Shown: positions 9,401 through 17,829, numbered from the stretch's first letter. The stretch: 64,000 nucleotides of DNA from Steroidobacter agaridevorans (GCF_009932555.1 NZ_BLJO01000002.1:777426-841425); one strand, 5' to 3'. Translations and numbers: made by a program. Notes: generated by a model from the sequence alone, not told the origin.

Positions 9401-12400
9401 GTGGCCGGATAGATCTGAGTGGCCCGCAATGTGAGATCGCCGGCTGCCTGAAGGTGACCGGCACGCGCCGTGCCCTGTTCGACCTCGCGCAGTCGCAGAT
9501 CGGTCGCGCTCGCGAGTGTGCTGGTCGCCGCACCGGACAAGGAAACAGCGCCTATCGCTTCGATAAACTCGCCCCGCAAGTCAAGGCTGCCGGTGCCCTC
9601 CGTGGGAGTAACGGCCGCGCGGTTGGCCAGACCATTACCTACTGCCAGATATGGCGCCGACAAAGAAACATCGGCGCCGTTGCGCGCCATGACTTCCGGG
9701 CTGTCGAGCACGATGCGGCGATTCATCGACAAGGAGATGTCGTCGAACTCGATGCGGCCGTCAGCGTCGAGCGTGAGGGCATCGATGCCTGACTCGGTGA
9801 TGACATCCTGACGCAACACCGCCAGGCCGCTCGGCGGCGCCGAGCCGCCCAACGCGATGTCCTCCGAAGTCACACGCAGCACGCGTGGATTGGACGGGTA
9901 AGTCGGCTGCACAGCGTCGCGGCCGGGTTCGAAGCCGTAGTTGCGTGACAGGCGCATCACCAGCTCGCCTCCCGTCGCTGCGCCCGTGCTGCCGACACCG
10001 GCATGCGCGCGGAACGAGCCGTTGAAGCCGACGGCCTCGGGCGCAATCAACGACAACGATCCCGCGTTGCTGCCGATTACATCGCGAGTCAGCCCTTTGC
10101 CGCCGGCCAGATTGCGATCGATCGCGGCGCTCGCGCCGGAAACATCGATGAGCGAGCCCTGCTCCGCGATCACGAAGCCGCGATTCGCCTGCAGATTCAC
10201 CTTGCCGCCATCGTAGATCGTGCCGGTGAGCAGCCCGTCTGCAGCGGGGTCGTACACAACCGTGCCCGATACATCGAGCACGGCGTTCGAGCCCAGGTGC
10301 AAACCGATATTCTGCAGATAACCTTCATCGCTGCCGGTCGCGGTGGGCACCGTGACGCGCATGTCGACCGAGCCGCCACGTGCGCGGATCGTGCCATCCA
10401 TCTTGATGCCGCCGAGGCTGGCGAAGGCGATCGAGGAACCGGCATCGGCGTCAATCGAAGCACCGGCCTGCATGTTGAGCAGGCCGATCCGGATCGGGGC
10501 CGGCTCGCCACCCGGTGCAACCGCAAAGGTCAGCTCCATCGCTTCGCGGAGCGATTCATGCGGCGAGAAAACCGTCGCCAGTCCGGTCAGGTCTCTCGTG
10601 CTCGCCACGTCGGCGCTGGCATCGTTCAGTTGCCGCACACCGGTGCGCGCCTGAATGTTTGTATCGGCGGCGATGCGCAACGCGTCGCCGTCCTGGTCCG
10701 CATCGACTGTCCCGGTCGCGGTCAGCGATACGCTGCGGAAGCCGAAATCGGTGAACAGCGAAGTGCCGACGCCCAGATATTCGAGCTCCGGCAGCGGCGC
10801 GGTCGGATCTTCCGGATCGAGCTGATCGAGTGGATCGAGCCGCTGTGCCTGGATCCATGCGGCTTGCGACGTTACTTCGATACGTGGCGCCATCAAGGAA
10901 AACTCGCCGCCGCTACCACCGAGCATGCCGAAGGCCTGCACCCCCAGGCCTTCGCCGATTTCGAGCGCATTGTCGAGGCCGCTGGCGGCGATCTGAATCG
11001 AGCCGCCGTTGCCCGCTTGCACCGAGCCATCCCGCTGCATCCATGCGCCGGCGTTTGCCAGCATCTGCACCTGATCGCCGAGCACCAGCTCGGCGTAGTC
11101 CGCGCTAGTCGTCAATGAAATGGTGCCGCCATCGCTGAGTATCGAGGACGTGGGACGACCGAAAGGATCGGTGCGCGCCGTCAGCGCATCATTGATCCAG
11201 TTGCCCTGCACGTCCAAAGTGACATTATCGCCCACCGCTATTCCGGCGCGCTCGAGCTGCGCCCCGGTGCCCACCGTCAAGCCCGAGGTGGCCGAGATCG
11301 AGCCGCCGGCGCTGTTGATGCTGGCGCGAATTTCGACTTGATGACCCGTGAGCGACAGCGACGATCCGGCCGTCAGATTCAGCGGTACATCTTCGGGAAC
11401 CAGAATACGGCCGTTGCTGTAGATGGCGGAGCGCGTGAAGCCTCGCGACAGATATTCGATCGGCAGCAGCAGCTCTTGTTGCGGCGGCAAGGCTGCATCG
11501 TCGCCGACGGCAATCGACGTCGGTGCTTGCCGTGCAAATGTCACGGACGGCGCGCGATAGTCCGGCGTCTGCTCCCGGGAGACGGTGTCGGGCAAGCCGA
11601 TGATGAGCTGGCCGCCGAGCGGCGCCTGGTCCGGGCGGCGCTGATAGGGACCGATGACGGTTTCGGCCAGCCACGTGCCGTTCAATACCATGTTCGGCGC
11701 TGCGAACTGCACGGTGCCGGCATCGCTGCCGGCCACGTAGCTGGCTCGCATGTTGCCGATGCCCGGCGCGGCGATCAGATCGACGAAGCCCCAGCGATCG
11801 TCGGCGCGACGGAACATCGGATTGATGACGCCCACGTACGTGCGATTGGGATCGGCGTCGCCAATGTCATAAACGCGGCCGTCGGCGCCGATGAGCTGCG
11901 ACGTGGCGATCGGCCCTTCCGTGTACGTCGTCACGCCGCCCGAAACATCGATGCGGGCGCCATCGGACACAGCGATATCGCCTTCGGAATTGAAGGACAC
12001 GGTGCCGCCGGCCGAGGTTCGCTCGGCAATGCTCTTCGGAATGGCGGCCAGTGCGCCGGAGACATCGGCCAGCGGCGTGCCCACCCGGGCATCGACCACC
12101 ACCGTCTGGCCGCGCAATGCGCCGTTTCTTTGCGAGGGCGAGTCACGCAGCTCGTTGGCGCGCAACTCCACCGTCACTTGATTGCGGGACATCGGCAATG
12201 TCACATCGCTGCCTGACAGATCGATCTGCACATCCGATTCGACGCGAATTCTCGCACTCGGGTCGTACGATGCCGGCGAGGCCGGATTGCCAGCGGCCGT
12301 CACGGTCAGATTGCCTCCCGGCGCGACGATCTGGCTGCCCGAGCGAAGGAATATCTCGCGGCCCGACATGCTGATGTCGGAGAGGAGCTGCTTCTGATCG

Positions 12401-13530
12401 TCGACGGCAGTTTCCGTGCTGGCAAGGTCCGGCAAAACGTCGATAAGGCTGGTGCCGCCGATTTCCAAACGTCCACCATTCTGTCCCGCACCGAGCGACG
12501 TGCTGCCGTCGCTGTTCGCGACAAAGCTCGGAGTATCGCGCGCTATGAGCTTCACCGAGCCGTTCGCAGAAACTGTCGTGCTCGCAGAAATTCTGCCGCT
12601 CTGATTGACCGCCAGACCGGCGACGGTGACATTGCCGCGTGCCGAGCTGATATCGCCAGTCAATCGGTTCCACGCTTCCCCGCCCGCAGCGACTTCTACC
12701 AGCAGGCCGCGCAGGGCGGGATTGGAGCTCGCTTGCAGATAGACACGCTCGCCGGCAGCGATGATCACTTGTCCGTCGGGCGATGAGATCGTGCCGGAGT
12801 TGTCCACCGTGCGCGACGCCAGCAGCACGCGCCCGTTGGTGCCGATGCTCGCGATCTGCGCACCCTCTTCCACCACCAGCTTGATTTCCATCGGCTCGCC
12901 GGTGGCCGGATCGATGACCGGACGCAGCTCGCCGGTAACCGGATCTCGTTGGTTGACCTGCACATACGGCCGGCCGTCCGATTGCAGCGCCGCACGCTGC
13001 GCTTTGACATGCTCCGGCGCCAGGAGACCGCTCGCGAACGTCTCATCGGAAATGCTCAGCGTCGACGCCAGGATGCCGGCAGCATTGATGCGCGCGGTGC
13101 GGCCGAACACGAAGCCGTTCGGGTTCACCAGATAAATCTGGCCGTTCGCTTCCACCGTGCCGAAGATCTGGCTGGGGCTGTCCTGATAAATGCGGTTGAG
13201 AGCGATCGAGTTGGCGTTGGGCTGATTGAAGATCACGCGGCCATCCGCGCTGACGTTGAAACTCGCCCAGTTGAGCACCGCGCGATCGGTGGTCTGATTG
13301 ACGGTCAGCGTGTTGCCCGTGCGCACCTCAGTAGCAGCGCCGGACGTCACCCATTGCGAGGGGCCTGCCTGGCCGCCTTGGAAACATGTCCCGGGCGTAC
13401 ACACCAACGGCAGTTCGGCTGCATCGACGCTGCAGCTCACTGAGGCGGCCAGCGCCAGCGTGCCGCCGAGGAACGCGAGATGTTGAGTCGCGAGAATGGA
13501 ACGGATAGCCGCGCGCAGTTCGTGCTTCAT
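3439..13530 (-). CDS. Giant filamentous-haemagglutinin-like TpsA exoprotein (two-partner secretion)
   Basis: This 3363-residue secreted protein has a signal region at residues 1-37 and a TPS domain at about 40-300. The family motifs are visible: NQPN at 102-105 and NPNG at 136-139 (YLVNPNGFVFGR). TpsB recognises this domain and threads the chain through the outer membrane. The bulk is Gly/Asp/Ser-rich repetitive sequence (patterns such as GGTISLTTS, GGDISLTV, GNVTVAG) typical of a right-handed beta-helix fibre. The stretch at about 3045-3200 (LLLDLFYGELVASGREA, GYAAIDALFPG) resembles the DUF3739 region of these proteins. The C-terminus has two Cys seven residues apart (ENCKTDDMECLK). The tpsB gene ends 22 bases upstream. 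A surface adhesin or structural fibre is likely. No toxin (CdiA-type) C-terminal domain is recognisable. Confidence 0.93.
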   Translation of the reverse strand: MKHELRAAIRSILATQHLAFLGGTLALAASVSCSVDAAELPLVCTPGTCFQGGQAGPSQWVTSGAATEVRTGNTLTVNQTTDRAVLNWASFNVSADGRVIFNQPNANSIALNRIYQDSPSQIFGTVEANGQIYLVNPNGFVFGRTARINAAGILASTLSISDETFASGLLAPEHVKAQRAALQSDGRPYVQVNQRDPVTGELRPVIDPATGEPMEIKLVVEEGAQIASIGTNGRVLLASRTVDNSGTISSPDGQVIIAAGERVYLQASSNPALRGLLVEVAAGGEAWNRLTGDISSARGNVTVAGLAVNQSGRISASTTVSANGSVKLIARDTPSFVANSDGSTSLGAGQNGGRLEIGGTSLIDVLPDLASTETAVDDQKQLLSDISMSGREIFLRSGSQIVAPGGNLTVTAAGNPASPASYDPSARIRVESDVQIDLSGSDVTLPMSRNQVTVELRANELRDSPSQRNGALRGQTVVVDARVGTPLADVSGALAAIPKSIAERTSAGGTVSFNSEGDIAVSDGARIDVSGGVTTYTEGPIATSQLIGADGRVYDIGDADPNRTYVGVINPMFRRADDRWGFVDLIAAPGIGNMRASYVAGSDAGTVQFAAPNMVLNGTWLAETVIGPYQRRPDQAPLGGQLIIGLPDTVSREQTPDYRAPSVTFARQAPTSIAVGDDAALPPQQELLLPIEYLSRGFTRSAIYSNGRILVPEDVPLNLTAGSSLSLTGHQVEIRASINSAGGSISATSGLTVGTGAQLERAGIAVGDNVTLDVQGNWINDALTARTDPFGRPTSSILSDGGTISLTTSADYAELVLGDQVQMLANAGAWMQRDGSVQAGNGGSIQIAASGLDNALEIGEGLGVQAFGMLGGSGGEFSLMAPRIEVTSQAAWIQAQRLDPLDQLDPEDPTAPLPELEYLGVGTSLFTDFGFRSVSLTATGTVDADQDGDALRIAADTNIQARTGVRQLNDASADVASTRDLTGLATVFSPHESLREAMELTFAVAPGGEPAPIRIGLLNMQAGASIDADAGSSIAFASLGGIKMDGTIRARGGSVDMRVTVPTATGSDEGYLQNIGLHLGSNAVLDVSGTVVYDPAADGLLTGTIYDGGKVNLQANRGFVIAEQGSLIDVSGASAAIDRNLAGGKGLTRDVIGSNAGSLSLIAPEAVGFNGSFRAHAGVGSTGAATGGELVMRLSRNYGFEPGRDAVQPTYPSNPRVLRVTSEDIALGGSAPPSGLAVLRQDVITESGIDALTLDADGRIEFDDISLSMNRRIVLDSPEVMARNGADVSLSAPYLAVGNGLANRAAVTPTEGTGSLDLRGEFIEAIGAVSLSGAATSTLASATDLRLREVEQGTARAGHLQAAGDLTLRATQIYPATLTSYSLSAVGEHSTLRLESSGMPASTPLSAGGKLTLNAANIEQFGLLRAPFGSIDMNATETLTLRAGSVTSVSGNGALIPFGRIENGDWVYERATSEPVLDSIPERRIGLNAASIEQDQNATLDLQGGGDLYAYEWQPGTGGSRDALAAGYFIEVEGQEDPEFIPFGRFAIVPSQRGQYAPYDLQEMKRYDLQVGDSVYLSGVPGLEPGFYALLPARYALLPGAMLIEPVANTTDIQPGTVSTLADGTPVVAGYRTFGNTGLGGTRYTGFAIRPGSQARQLAAYQDSYASTFYTDRATRLELPDPVLPADGGSLSLLATTSLDMRGIVNVSGAQGGRSGRIEVAATDLEVVNTVTEGSGSVQIAASVLNGWKPGELWLGAIQRGDTIDVVADRVQIADGTNVVADEVMLMGNRSVEVAAGARVASTSATRGATIDADTLDAGILQLNDGDAGAAMLSVSDRNLYSVLREDGDLEEGVIDVADGSVLATGGALFVNAPDRVRLAGDIQASGAQWRVGSSTIRFDNAEHADGLSIDSSLLARMQQAGSLSLVSGGAIDFAYALDLGGADRLDSISLRAASLNNLSGGDVNFSADNVVLAGIADSNATASTGTGTLSINADHIELGAIVPALATVVDQEGNSLLVQVEEEAGKLALSGFARTTLTARGDIRGVGESELLIGGDLDLNAARVTAASGGETTIDASGDVRIASRGAASSSIDGILGGGLKITGQNIEHAGTLFLPSGLVTLEARSNLSVADTGVIDVSGQLVRAADRVVGSNGGTVRLISGNDMTTATASRLDADGAGGADAGRVSIHSTGIATLAGAVTANSSGAAVGGAFDLYAGTLTDSAGLVSRLQYGGFTETQSLHVRNGDLQLAAGETVTARNIEWTSDLGDVRIDGTMRAPSQSQRSSIRLYGTDVNLGATAVLNADANEGVRFGGDIELGSSTGSISVASGSQLSARGDELDGSLRLRATATTATDAQGNIINDVAVTELAGTIRDVDGVVIESVRTFDVPATVNAGQYATVRNDLTTYMATAGSTIRDRLAVDGLRVEAGAELRHTGDLELQTLDLSSWRFDGSPIAFTARATGSITVAGNISDGFIGTRLQDDNSATLRFAAGADLTSANPNAVVRGAAGDFALTASLARVPSVVRTGTGDIRISAAGNVKFGDKTSVYAAGVNGTTPVGVLYSFADRGGSVSISAGQSVIGSKISQSVGDWQRRQGASDTFNQDTRWAPNWSAFAWNVGTFGGGDISILAGANVNDFSAAAADSGTELVRDTVTQFGGGSLSMRAGGDINSNMLYVARGDMTLRADGGLLSTRTGVNDSALGTVLMLGDAQATITARDDINLESIFNPTAARQPGATTTFFTYTGRSAVDARSSGGDVVLNVSNNRLAAFLDSPGKNNTTESGKALAVLPASLSLMSLAQDVRLEGDSFALFSSNDGQLDVFAARDFTAGSAATVTMTDIADAELPSAVLASRNSIAPLLDAMFLSTASAKTARHGDDAQPVMITAGRDIVGQNLSLPKAVRMTAGRDIVDTTLRAQNLRAGDISSVHAGRDLRYSPTLTTGEMTIGGPGRFDAYTGRNLDLGYSTGLTTTGRLLNGAIESEGGADLNVMVGMARDMDGSAFVDKVIANSAELLDALVKFMQARTGEAQSYADAVKAFKALDPLDQRPLLLDLFYGELVASGREANSDPAKGFTRGYAAIDALFPGSREEDPADNIFKGDLTLAFSRIYTLDGGDISLTVPGGLLNVGLANPPASFVENPRDPSLLGIVAQRTGNVSVFTRDDVLVNQSRVFTMLGGDIAIWSTLGDIDAGRGSKSSLSVPPPRVIVNSDGRVTLDLSGAVAGSGIRTIATDKAVKAGDVDLIAPRGIVNAGDAGIGSAGNLNIAAEQVVGLDNIQVGGVSTGVPAETSGLGASLAAVSAVASSASSASNSSAEENDESDEAQASLAQTALSWLEVFVIGLGEENCKTDDMECLKRQPLN

Positions 13531-13552
13531 GGTGTCGCGAGAAACGGGGCAG

Positions 13553-15220
13553 CTACCAGCTGCCGCGAATGCTGAAATGGATGCGGGAGTCGCCTTCCTT
13601 GGTGCCGTCGAGATCCGCGTCGGGCGTACTCATCAATGGATACGCCCAGGTCAGCGCGCCGCTCAGGAAACCGAAGGCGTTGAAGTCGAAACCGATGCCG
13701 GCGCTGCGGAACGACTGATCGGGCGTTTCGATCAGCACATTGTCCCGGTTGCGCAGCGGATCGATGCGCGACATGCGGCCGAAGTCATAAAACATGAACA
13801 CGCCGACCTGCGCACGTTGGGCAAACATGTCGATGGGCGCGTAGCCCAGCTCGGCGGAGGTCTTGAACCCGATGTCGCCCAGTTGCTCCGCTTCTCGATA
13901 ACCGCGCACGCCGTCGGCGCCGCCAATCGAGAACTGCTCGTTGCTGATGACCGGCTCGATTGCATACTGGCCTGCGCCACGCACGCGGAAATTCAAGCTC
14001 CACGGCAGTTGTCGGCTGTATGACGTATCTGCGCGCAGCATCCAATAGTTCGGACGACCGCGGGCGCGCTTGTCACGAAACTCCTCGGCGTTGTTCGACA
14101 TGCCGCGAAAGCCGAAATTGGCGCTCGACGCGAGCGTCACCTGCTGCTGCTCGAAGCGCCAGGCGCTGGTGTGGCCCACCGAAAGATTCATGTAGGAGAT
14201 CGGCGTGCGAAACAGATCCTCGGACAGCACGCTCTCGGCGAAGTCCTTGTACTCGACGCTGCCGATGAACACATGGGTCGCGGCGGCGCTGGCATGGAAG
14301 GGATTGATGTAGCGCGTGCCGAAGATCTGACCTTTACCGAGCACTGAGATCGTGGCGCCGCCATCGCCGACCGTCGCGATGTCACTGTCGGAATCGATAT
14401 AGAAAAACGCCAGCTTGGATTGCGAATCCCACAGCCGGGTCGTGTAGCTACCCGCAAAGACAGACACTTCCGACATATCTTCGGGCGACGTCTGATACTG
14501 GAACGCGAGGCTGTCGAGGCGGTCGAACAAATTGTCGTAGCTGATCGCGGCAATGGCTCGCAGCTCGGTCGTATTGCTGGTGAACTGGTTGTTCATTTCC
14601 ACGCTGGCGTGGACCGGCAGCTCGTCCTTCACCGTCAGGCCAAGATCGACCGTGCCCGGACGTGGCCCGGCCTTCATCACCGGCACCACGCTGCGATCCG
14701 GCGTCTGCGCATTCAGATCCGTCAGCTGTTGCTGGACCGTCGGCAGATGCGGCACGGCGCCCGGTTGCGCCGCCGGCACCGCCGCGCGGATGGCGCGATT
14801 CGAGAAGTACTTCGCGCCCGTGACACGCACGCGCGCAATCGTTCCTTCCGTTACTTGCAAGCGCACGATTCCTTCGTCGACCTCCTGCTCCGGAATATCG
14901 ACGAACACCGTGCCATAGCCACGATCTCGATACGCCTTCTCGAGCGCGGCGCGCGCCACTTCGACGTCGTCCAGCGTCTTTGCCGGGCCGAGGTTCGAGT
15001 ACAGCAATGTTTCTATATCGGCGCGCGGCAGCACCGAGTTACCCAGGATCCGGTATTCCCAAACATCGAACTTCGCTTGCGACTGCACTGACTGCTGGTC
15101 GGCAGGCGTTGTTTCCTGCGCCAGCGCGGAACCGGCGAGCGCGAGCAACACCGCCGCCTGCACGCCGCGGCTGACAAATGAAATACGAATGTTCTTCGCC
15201 CCGCTGATATATTTATGCAT
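13553..15220 (-). CDS. TpsB outer-membrane transporter (ShlB/FhaC/HecB family)
   Basis: I place the start at the ATG at 15220, eight bases after a GAAGG site; an ATG 18 bases upstream precedes that site. The 555-residue product has a signal peptide (about 1-35, ending GSALAQ). A POTRA-type segment (about 60-135) contains YRDRGYGTVFVDIPEQEVDEG and VRVTGAKYFSN. A second POTRA-like region and a beta-barrel follow. The Omp85/TpsB barrel motif VRGY is present (GADGVRGYREAEQLG), and the protein ends in the aromatic-rich pattern IHFSIRGSW expected of an outer-membrane barrel. It exports the TpsA exoprotein encoded 22 bases downstream. The order tpsB-tpsA is common for this secretion type. Confidence 0.93.
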   Translation of the reverse strand: MHKYISGAKNIRISFVSRGVQAAVLLALAGSALAQETTPADQQSVQSQAKFDVWEYRILGNSVLPRADIETLLYSNLGPAKTLDDVEVARAALEKAYRDRGYGTVFVDIPEQEVDEGIVRLQVTEGTIARVRVTGAKYFSNRAIRAAVPAAQPGAVPHLPTVQQQLTDLNAQTPDRSVVPVMKAGPRPGTVDLGLTVKDELPVHASVEMNNQFTSNTTELRAIAAISYDNLFDRLDSLAFQYQTSPEDMSEVSVFAGSYTTRLWDSQSKLAFFYIDSDSDIATVGDGGATISVLGKGQIFGTRYINPFHASAAATHVFIGSVEYKDFAESVLSEDLFRTPISYMNLSVGHTSAWRFEQQQVTLASSANFGFRGMSNNAEEFRDKRARGRPNYWMLRADTSYSRQLPWSLNFRVRGAGQYAIEPVISNEQFSIGGADGVRGYREAEQLGDIGFKTSAELGYAPIDMFAQRAQVGVFMFYDFGRMSRIDPLRNRDNVLIETPDQSFRSAGIGFDFNAFGFLSGALTWAYPLMSTPDADLDGTKEGDSRIHFSIRGSW

Positions 15221-15323
15221 GCGATGCCCTTCAAACATCGCCCTTCCACGCCCGCGACGTTATAGCGCGCATGTGACCGAGCCGTGACATCGCGCCCATT
15301 TGTTTCATTCCCTAGAAACGACA

Positions 15324-15351
15324 GAGCCGGCCTTCTCATGAAGGCCGGCTC
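15324..15351 (-). terminator. Rho-independent terminator of the PstS-like gene
   Basis: A perfect 11-base-pair stem (GAGCCGGCCTT at 15324-15334, AAGGCCGGCTC at 15341-15351) has a six-base loop. It starts 27 bases after the PstS-like stop. On the minus strand the stem is followed by TGTCGTTTCT, a short T-rich tail. It separates the PstS-like gene from the tpsB gene, which must then have its own promoter in 15221-15323. Confidence 0.75.
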
Positions 15352-15378
15352 GTTTCCTGAGCAAACAATCGATCTGGA

Positions 15379-16653
15379 TTAGAACGTGCCCTGCGGCGGC
15401 AAGCAGCTGTTGCCGCCGCGGGTGCCCAGGCCGATCGGACGATCGTTCGCCACCGGGATCACCGGCAGGTTGGCGCCGCCGTTGGACAGCGCGAACACCG
15501 AGTCGTTGACCGGGATCGTGCTGGCGTTACGGGCACGGCTGATCAGGAAATCGGCCAGCGCGTTCTCCAGCGGCTTCGCGGCAATGACTTCGTCCTTGTT
15601 GAAGGTCGACTCGAACCAGAAGTCGTAGTCACCCAGAGCGGCGGCCACCTTGCCAGGCTGCTTGCCGTTGATGGTCACCCACTTGGTGCCGGCCGGAGCG
15701 GCCGCCGTGTAGGTCTGGATGCCGATCGCGCTCGGGTTGTTGGCGACGCAGGTGTTCATCGACGAGCTGGTGCCGTTCTCGATCACCGGATTGCCGAACA
15801 GCGGCCCCGAGGGGAACGCCACGAACGGATAACCGCCGGGGCAGCCCTGGCCATTGAAATAGATCGACGCGGAGGTCTGCGTGCCCGAGCCCGGCTCGCG
15901 ACGGCACACAGTGATCTCGCCGGTCGGGCCAGTGGTGTTGTCGGCGTCGGCGACCTGATCCCAGGTGCCATACTGACCCGTGAAGATCGAGTTGATGTCC
16001 TGACGGGACAGGTCGGTCACGGCGACGCTGGAGTTCACCAGAATGCCGAACACGGTGCCGGTCGCGGTCTGCGACGAGATCGTGTTGAACTGCGTGTTGG
16101 TCGGCTCCGCACCGAGCGCGGAGGTGCCGACCGCCGGCCAGTTCTCACCGACGAAACGAGCCGGCTCAACGTCGGAGACGCCGAGATCGACCACCGAGTT
16201 CGTCAGGTTGCCAGAGCCCGCATCGGTCGTGAGGTTGTAGCCGCTCACCGAGCAGCCACCGAACGATGGCGGCGTAGCGCGCGTGCACGAGCTGTTCACG
16301 AGCAGGCGCTTGACCTGCAGGTTCTTCGCCAGAGGACCGACGCCGTACACCGAGCCACCCTCGGAGCGGTAGTACACGATGGCGCTGCGGCCAGCGATGC
16401 TCGCCGGCAGACCGGAGGCGTTCAGCGTACAGCTGTAAGCGCGGAAGTCCTGGTTCGTGGTCGGGCTGGCCTGATACAGATCGAGCGTGCCGGCCTGGCA
16501 GATCGCGGTGAATTCCTGCTGGAAGGTGTTGCGCTGGGCCGAAGCACCGGCGACCACCAGGTTGATCTGGTGAGCCGTGTCGGGCGGCAACGCATAGGCT
16601 GAGCCACCGGCGCAGACCGCGGCGAGCGCGGCGGCAATCTTCACATTACGCAT
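15379..16653 (-). CDS. PstS-like periplasmic substrate-binding protein
   Basis: The product is about 424 residues. An AGGAG site at 16661-16665 lies seven bases before the ATG at 16653; an adjacent ATG at 16656 is also possible. A signal peptide (RNVKIAAALAAVCAGGSAYA) is followed by a PstS-like fold: an opening strand QINLVVAGASAQ, the segment IFTGQYGTWDQVADAD, and a phosphate-loop-like GSGTQTS. At least eight Cys are present in the mature part, more than E. coli PstS, suggesting disulfides outside the cytoplasm. No pstC, pstA or pstB genes are nearby, so it is an orphan binding protein. It sits between a PEP-CTERM protein and a two-partner secretion system, which points to a secreted or surface role. 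The ligand is not established. Confidence 0.7.
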   Translation of the reverse strand: MRNVKIAAALAAVCAGGSAYALPPDTAHQINLVVAGASAQRNTFQQEFTAICQAGTLDLYQASPTTNQDFRAYSCTLNASGLPASIAGRSAIVYYRSEGGSVYGVGPLAKNLQVKRLLVNSSCTRATPPSFGGCSVSGYNLTTDAGSGNLTNSVVDLGVSDVEPARFVGENWPAVGTSALGAEPTNTQFNTISSQTATGTVFGILVNSSVAVTDLSRQDINSIFTGQYGTWDQVADADNTTGPTGEITVCRREPGSGTQTSASIYFNGQGCPGGYPFVAFPSGPLFGNPVIENGTSSSMNTCVANNPSAIGIQTYTAAAPAGTKWVTINGKQPGKVAAALGDYDFWFESTFNKDEVIAAKPLENALADFLISRARNASTIPVNDSVFALSNGGANLPVIPVANDRPIGLGTRGGNSCLPPQGTF

Positions 16654-16696
16654 CATTAAACTCCTGAAACTTTGCAACTTTGCAGATGACGTCGGG

Positions 16697-16715
16697 GAGC
16701 GCCGTTCAGGCGCTC
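16697..16715 (-). other. Hairpin overlapping the stop codon of the PEP-CTERM gene
   Basis: GAGCGCC (16697-16703) and GGCGCTC (16709-16715) form a seven-base-pair stem around a five-base loop that contains the stop codon (16706-16708). No U-tract follows. It could act as a partial terminator or processing site between the PEP-CTERM gene and the PstS-like gene, or be chance in GC-rich DNA. Confidence 0.3.
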
Positions 16716-17512
16716 TTACGACGACGGCTCACGCCGGCGAGGCCAGCGAGGCCCGTGCCCAGCAGCCAGAACGCGGCCGGCAGCGGCACAGAGGAAACAG
16801 CGGAGGCGAGCGTGCCATCGGCGAGCAGCGTCACATCGGCGAACTGATAAACGCGAGCAGCGCCGCTGCCGCCGGGAGCGGCGAGCATGTAGAAGTTCGC
16901 GGCCGAGCCCAGCGCATTGACGTTGTTGGGGCCGATGCCGTACCAGTCGCCGGCGACCTGACCCGGGACCGAGCCGGTCTGACGCCACTGACCGTTGGAA
17001 GTGATCGAGCTGCCCGACGTATCCGGCAGGAACGCGTTGAGCTGATTGATCATCGTGAACAGGTTGTTGTACGAGCTGCCCAGGTTGTTGATCGTGACGC
17101 TGGTGCCGTTGGTGAGATCGGCCGGCGTGGTGGTCAGGTAGCGCTTGCCGCCCGTGACGTTCACCAGGCCGGTGTTGTCGCCCGCCATGATCGTCCAGGT
17201 GAACGAGCCCGACTGGCTCAGGAACGAAGAGAGATTGGCGTCCGGGCCGATTTGCGGCAGCACGTAGCCGCGCTGGTTGGCCGACGCGGGAGTGTAGCCG
17301 CCGGTCTGGATGGCGCTTTCCGTCAGGATGTCATCGAGACGGATCTGCAGGCCGCGCGCATACACGTCGCCGGTCGTGTCGTTGCGCACGAACAGCGTGA
17401 GCTCGCCGTTGCCCGTATCGGTGTTGATGACGTCCGCAGACGCAGTCATCGCGCCGAGCGCGCTCGCGCCGGCAATGGCGATTGCCACCACATTCTTCAA
17501 CGAGATTTCCAT
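16706..17512 (-). CDS. PEP-CTERM sorting domain protein
   Basis: The protein has 268 residues. A signal peptide (about 1-26, ending GAMTASA) precedes a mature domain with no family I recognise; it is rich in Asn, Thr, Gly and Ser. The last 27 residues carry the PEP-CTERM signal: VPLPAAFW, a hydrophobic helix (LLGTGLAGLAG), and a basic tail RRRKSA. VPLPA is the usual variant of the PEP motif in gammaproteobacteria. Such proteins are processed by an exosortase and often linked to exopolysaccharide; no exosortase gene is in the window. An AGGGGA ribosome site lies nine bases before the ATG. It is 52 bases upstream of the PstS-like gene on the same strand and may be co-transcribed with it. Confidence 0.85.
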   Translation of the reverse strand: MEISLKNVVAIAIAGASALGAMTASADVINTDTGNGELTLFVRNDTTGDVYARGLQIRLDDILTESAIQTGGYTPASANQRGYVLPQIGPDANLSSFLSQSGSFTWTIMAGDNTGLVNVTGGKRYLTTTPADLTNGTSVTINNLGSSYNNLFTMINQLNAFLPDTSGSSITSNGQWRQTGSVPGQVAGDWYGIGPNNVNALGSAANFYMLAAPGGSGAARVYQFADVTLLADGTLASAVSSVPLPAAFWLLGTGLAGLAGVSRRRKSA

Positions 17513-17829
17513 TTAAGAGTCCCCTTCACTGATTGAGAGACGAACCAAAAGTTTCGGCTTCGGCGCGCAGCACCTAGGCGCGCTGCAAGTTACGAAGGCG
17601 TCATGTCACGTGGTGACAAAGTTCTTGAACCTTTTACGACGGGGTGCGCACGTGCCAGCGGTTTTGTGAGACACGCGCGCTTGACACGCGCAAGCGGTTT
17701 CAGCGCGGCAAACTTAGAGAGACGATGTGACGCGTCGATGAAGAGTTATGTGAGTTGGACAGCGGCGCAGGACGAGCCGCTTGCGTGTGTCATACACACG
17801 CAAGACACGCGGTTACAACGATGCGGAAG
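17513..17829. other. 317-base intergenic region upstream of the PEP-CTERM gene
   Basis: No convincing gene is seen here. The region must hold the promoter of the minus-strand PEP-CTERM gene and the 3' end of the ZntB-type gene. It contains a perfect 11-base inverted repeat (listed separately) and a weaker CGCTTG/CAAGCG repeat at 17678-17696. I could not identify a convincing -35/-10 or -24/-12 promoter by eye. Confidence 0.5.
17780..17804 (-). terminator. Perfect 11-base inverted repeat downstream of the ZntB-type gene
   Basis: CTTGCGTGTGT (17780-17790) and ACACACGCAAG (17794-17804) flank a three-base spacer. It lies 25 bases past the ZntB-type stop, where a terminator would be expected. The stem is stable, but no U-run follows on the minus strand. 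A protein-binding operator for the PEP-CTERM gene is unlikely because it is about 270 bases from that start. Confidence 0.45.
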
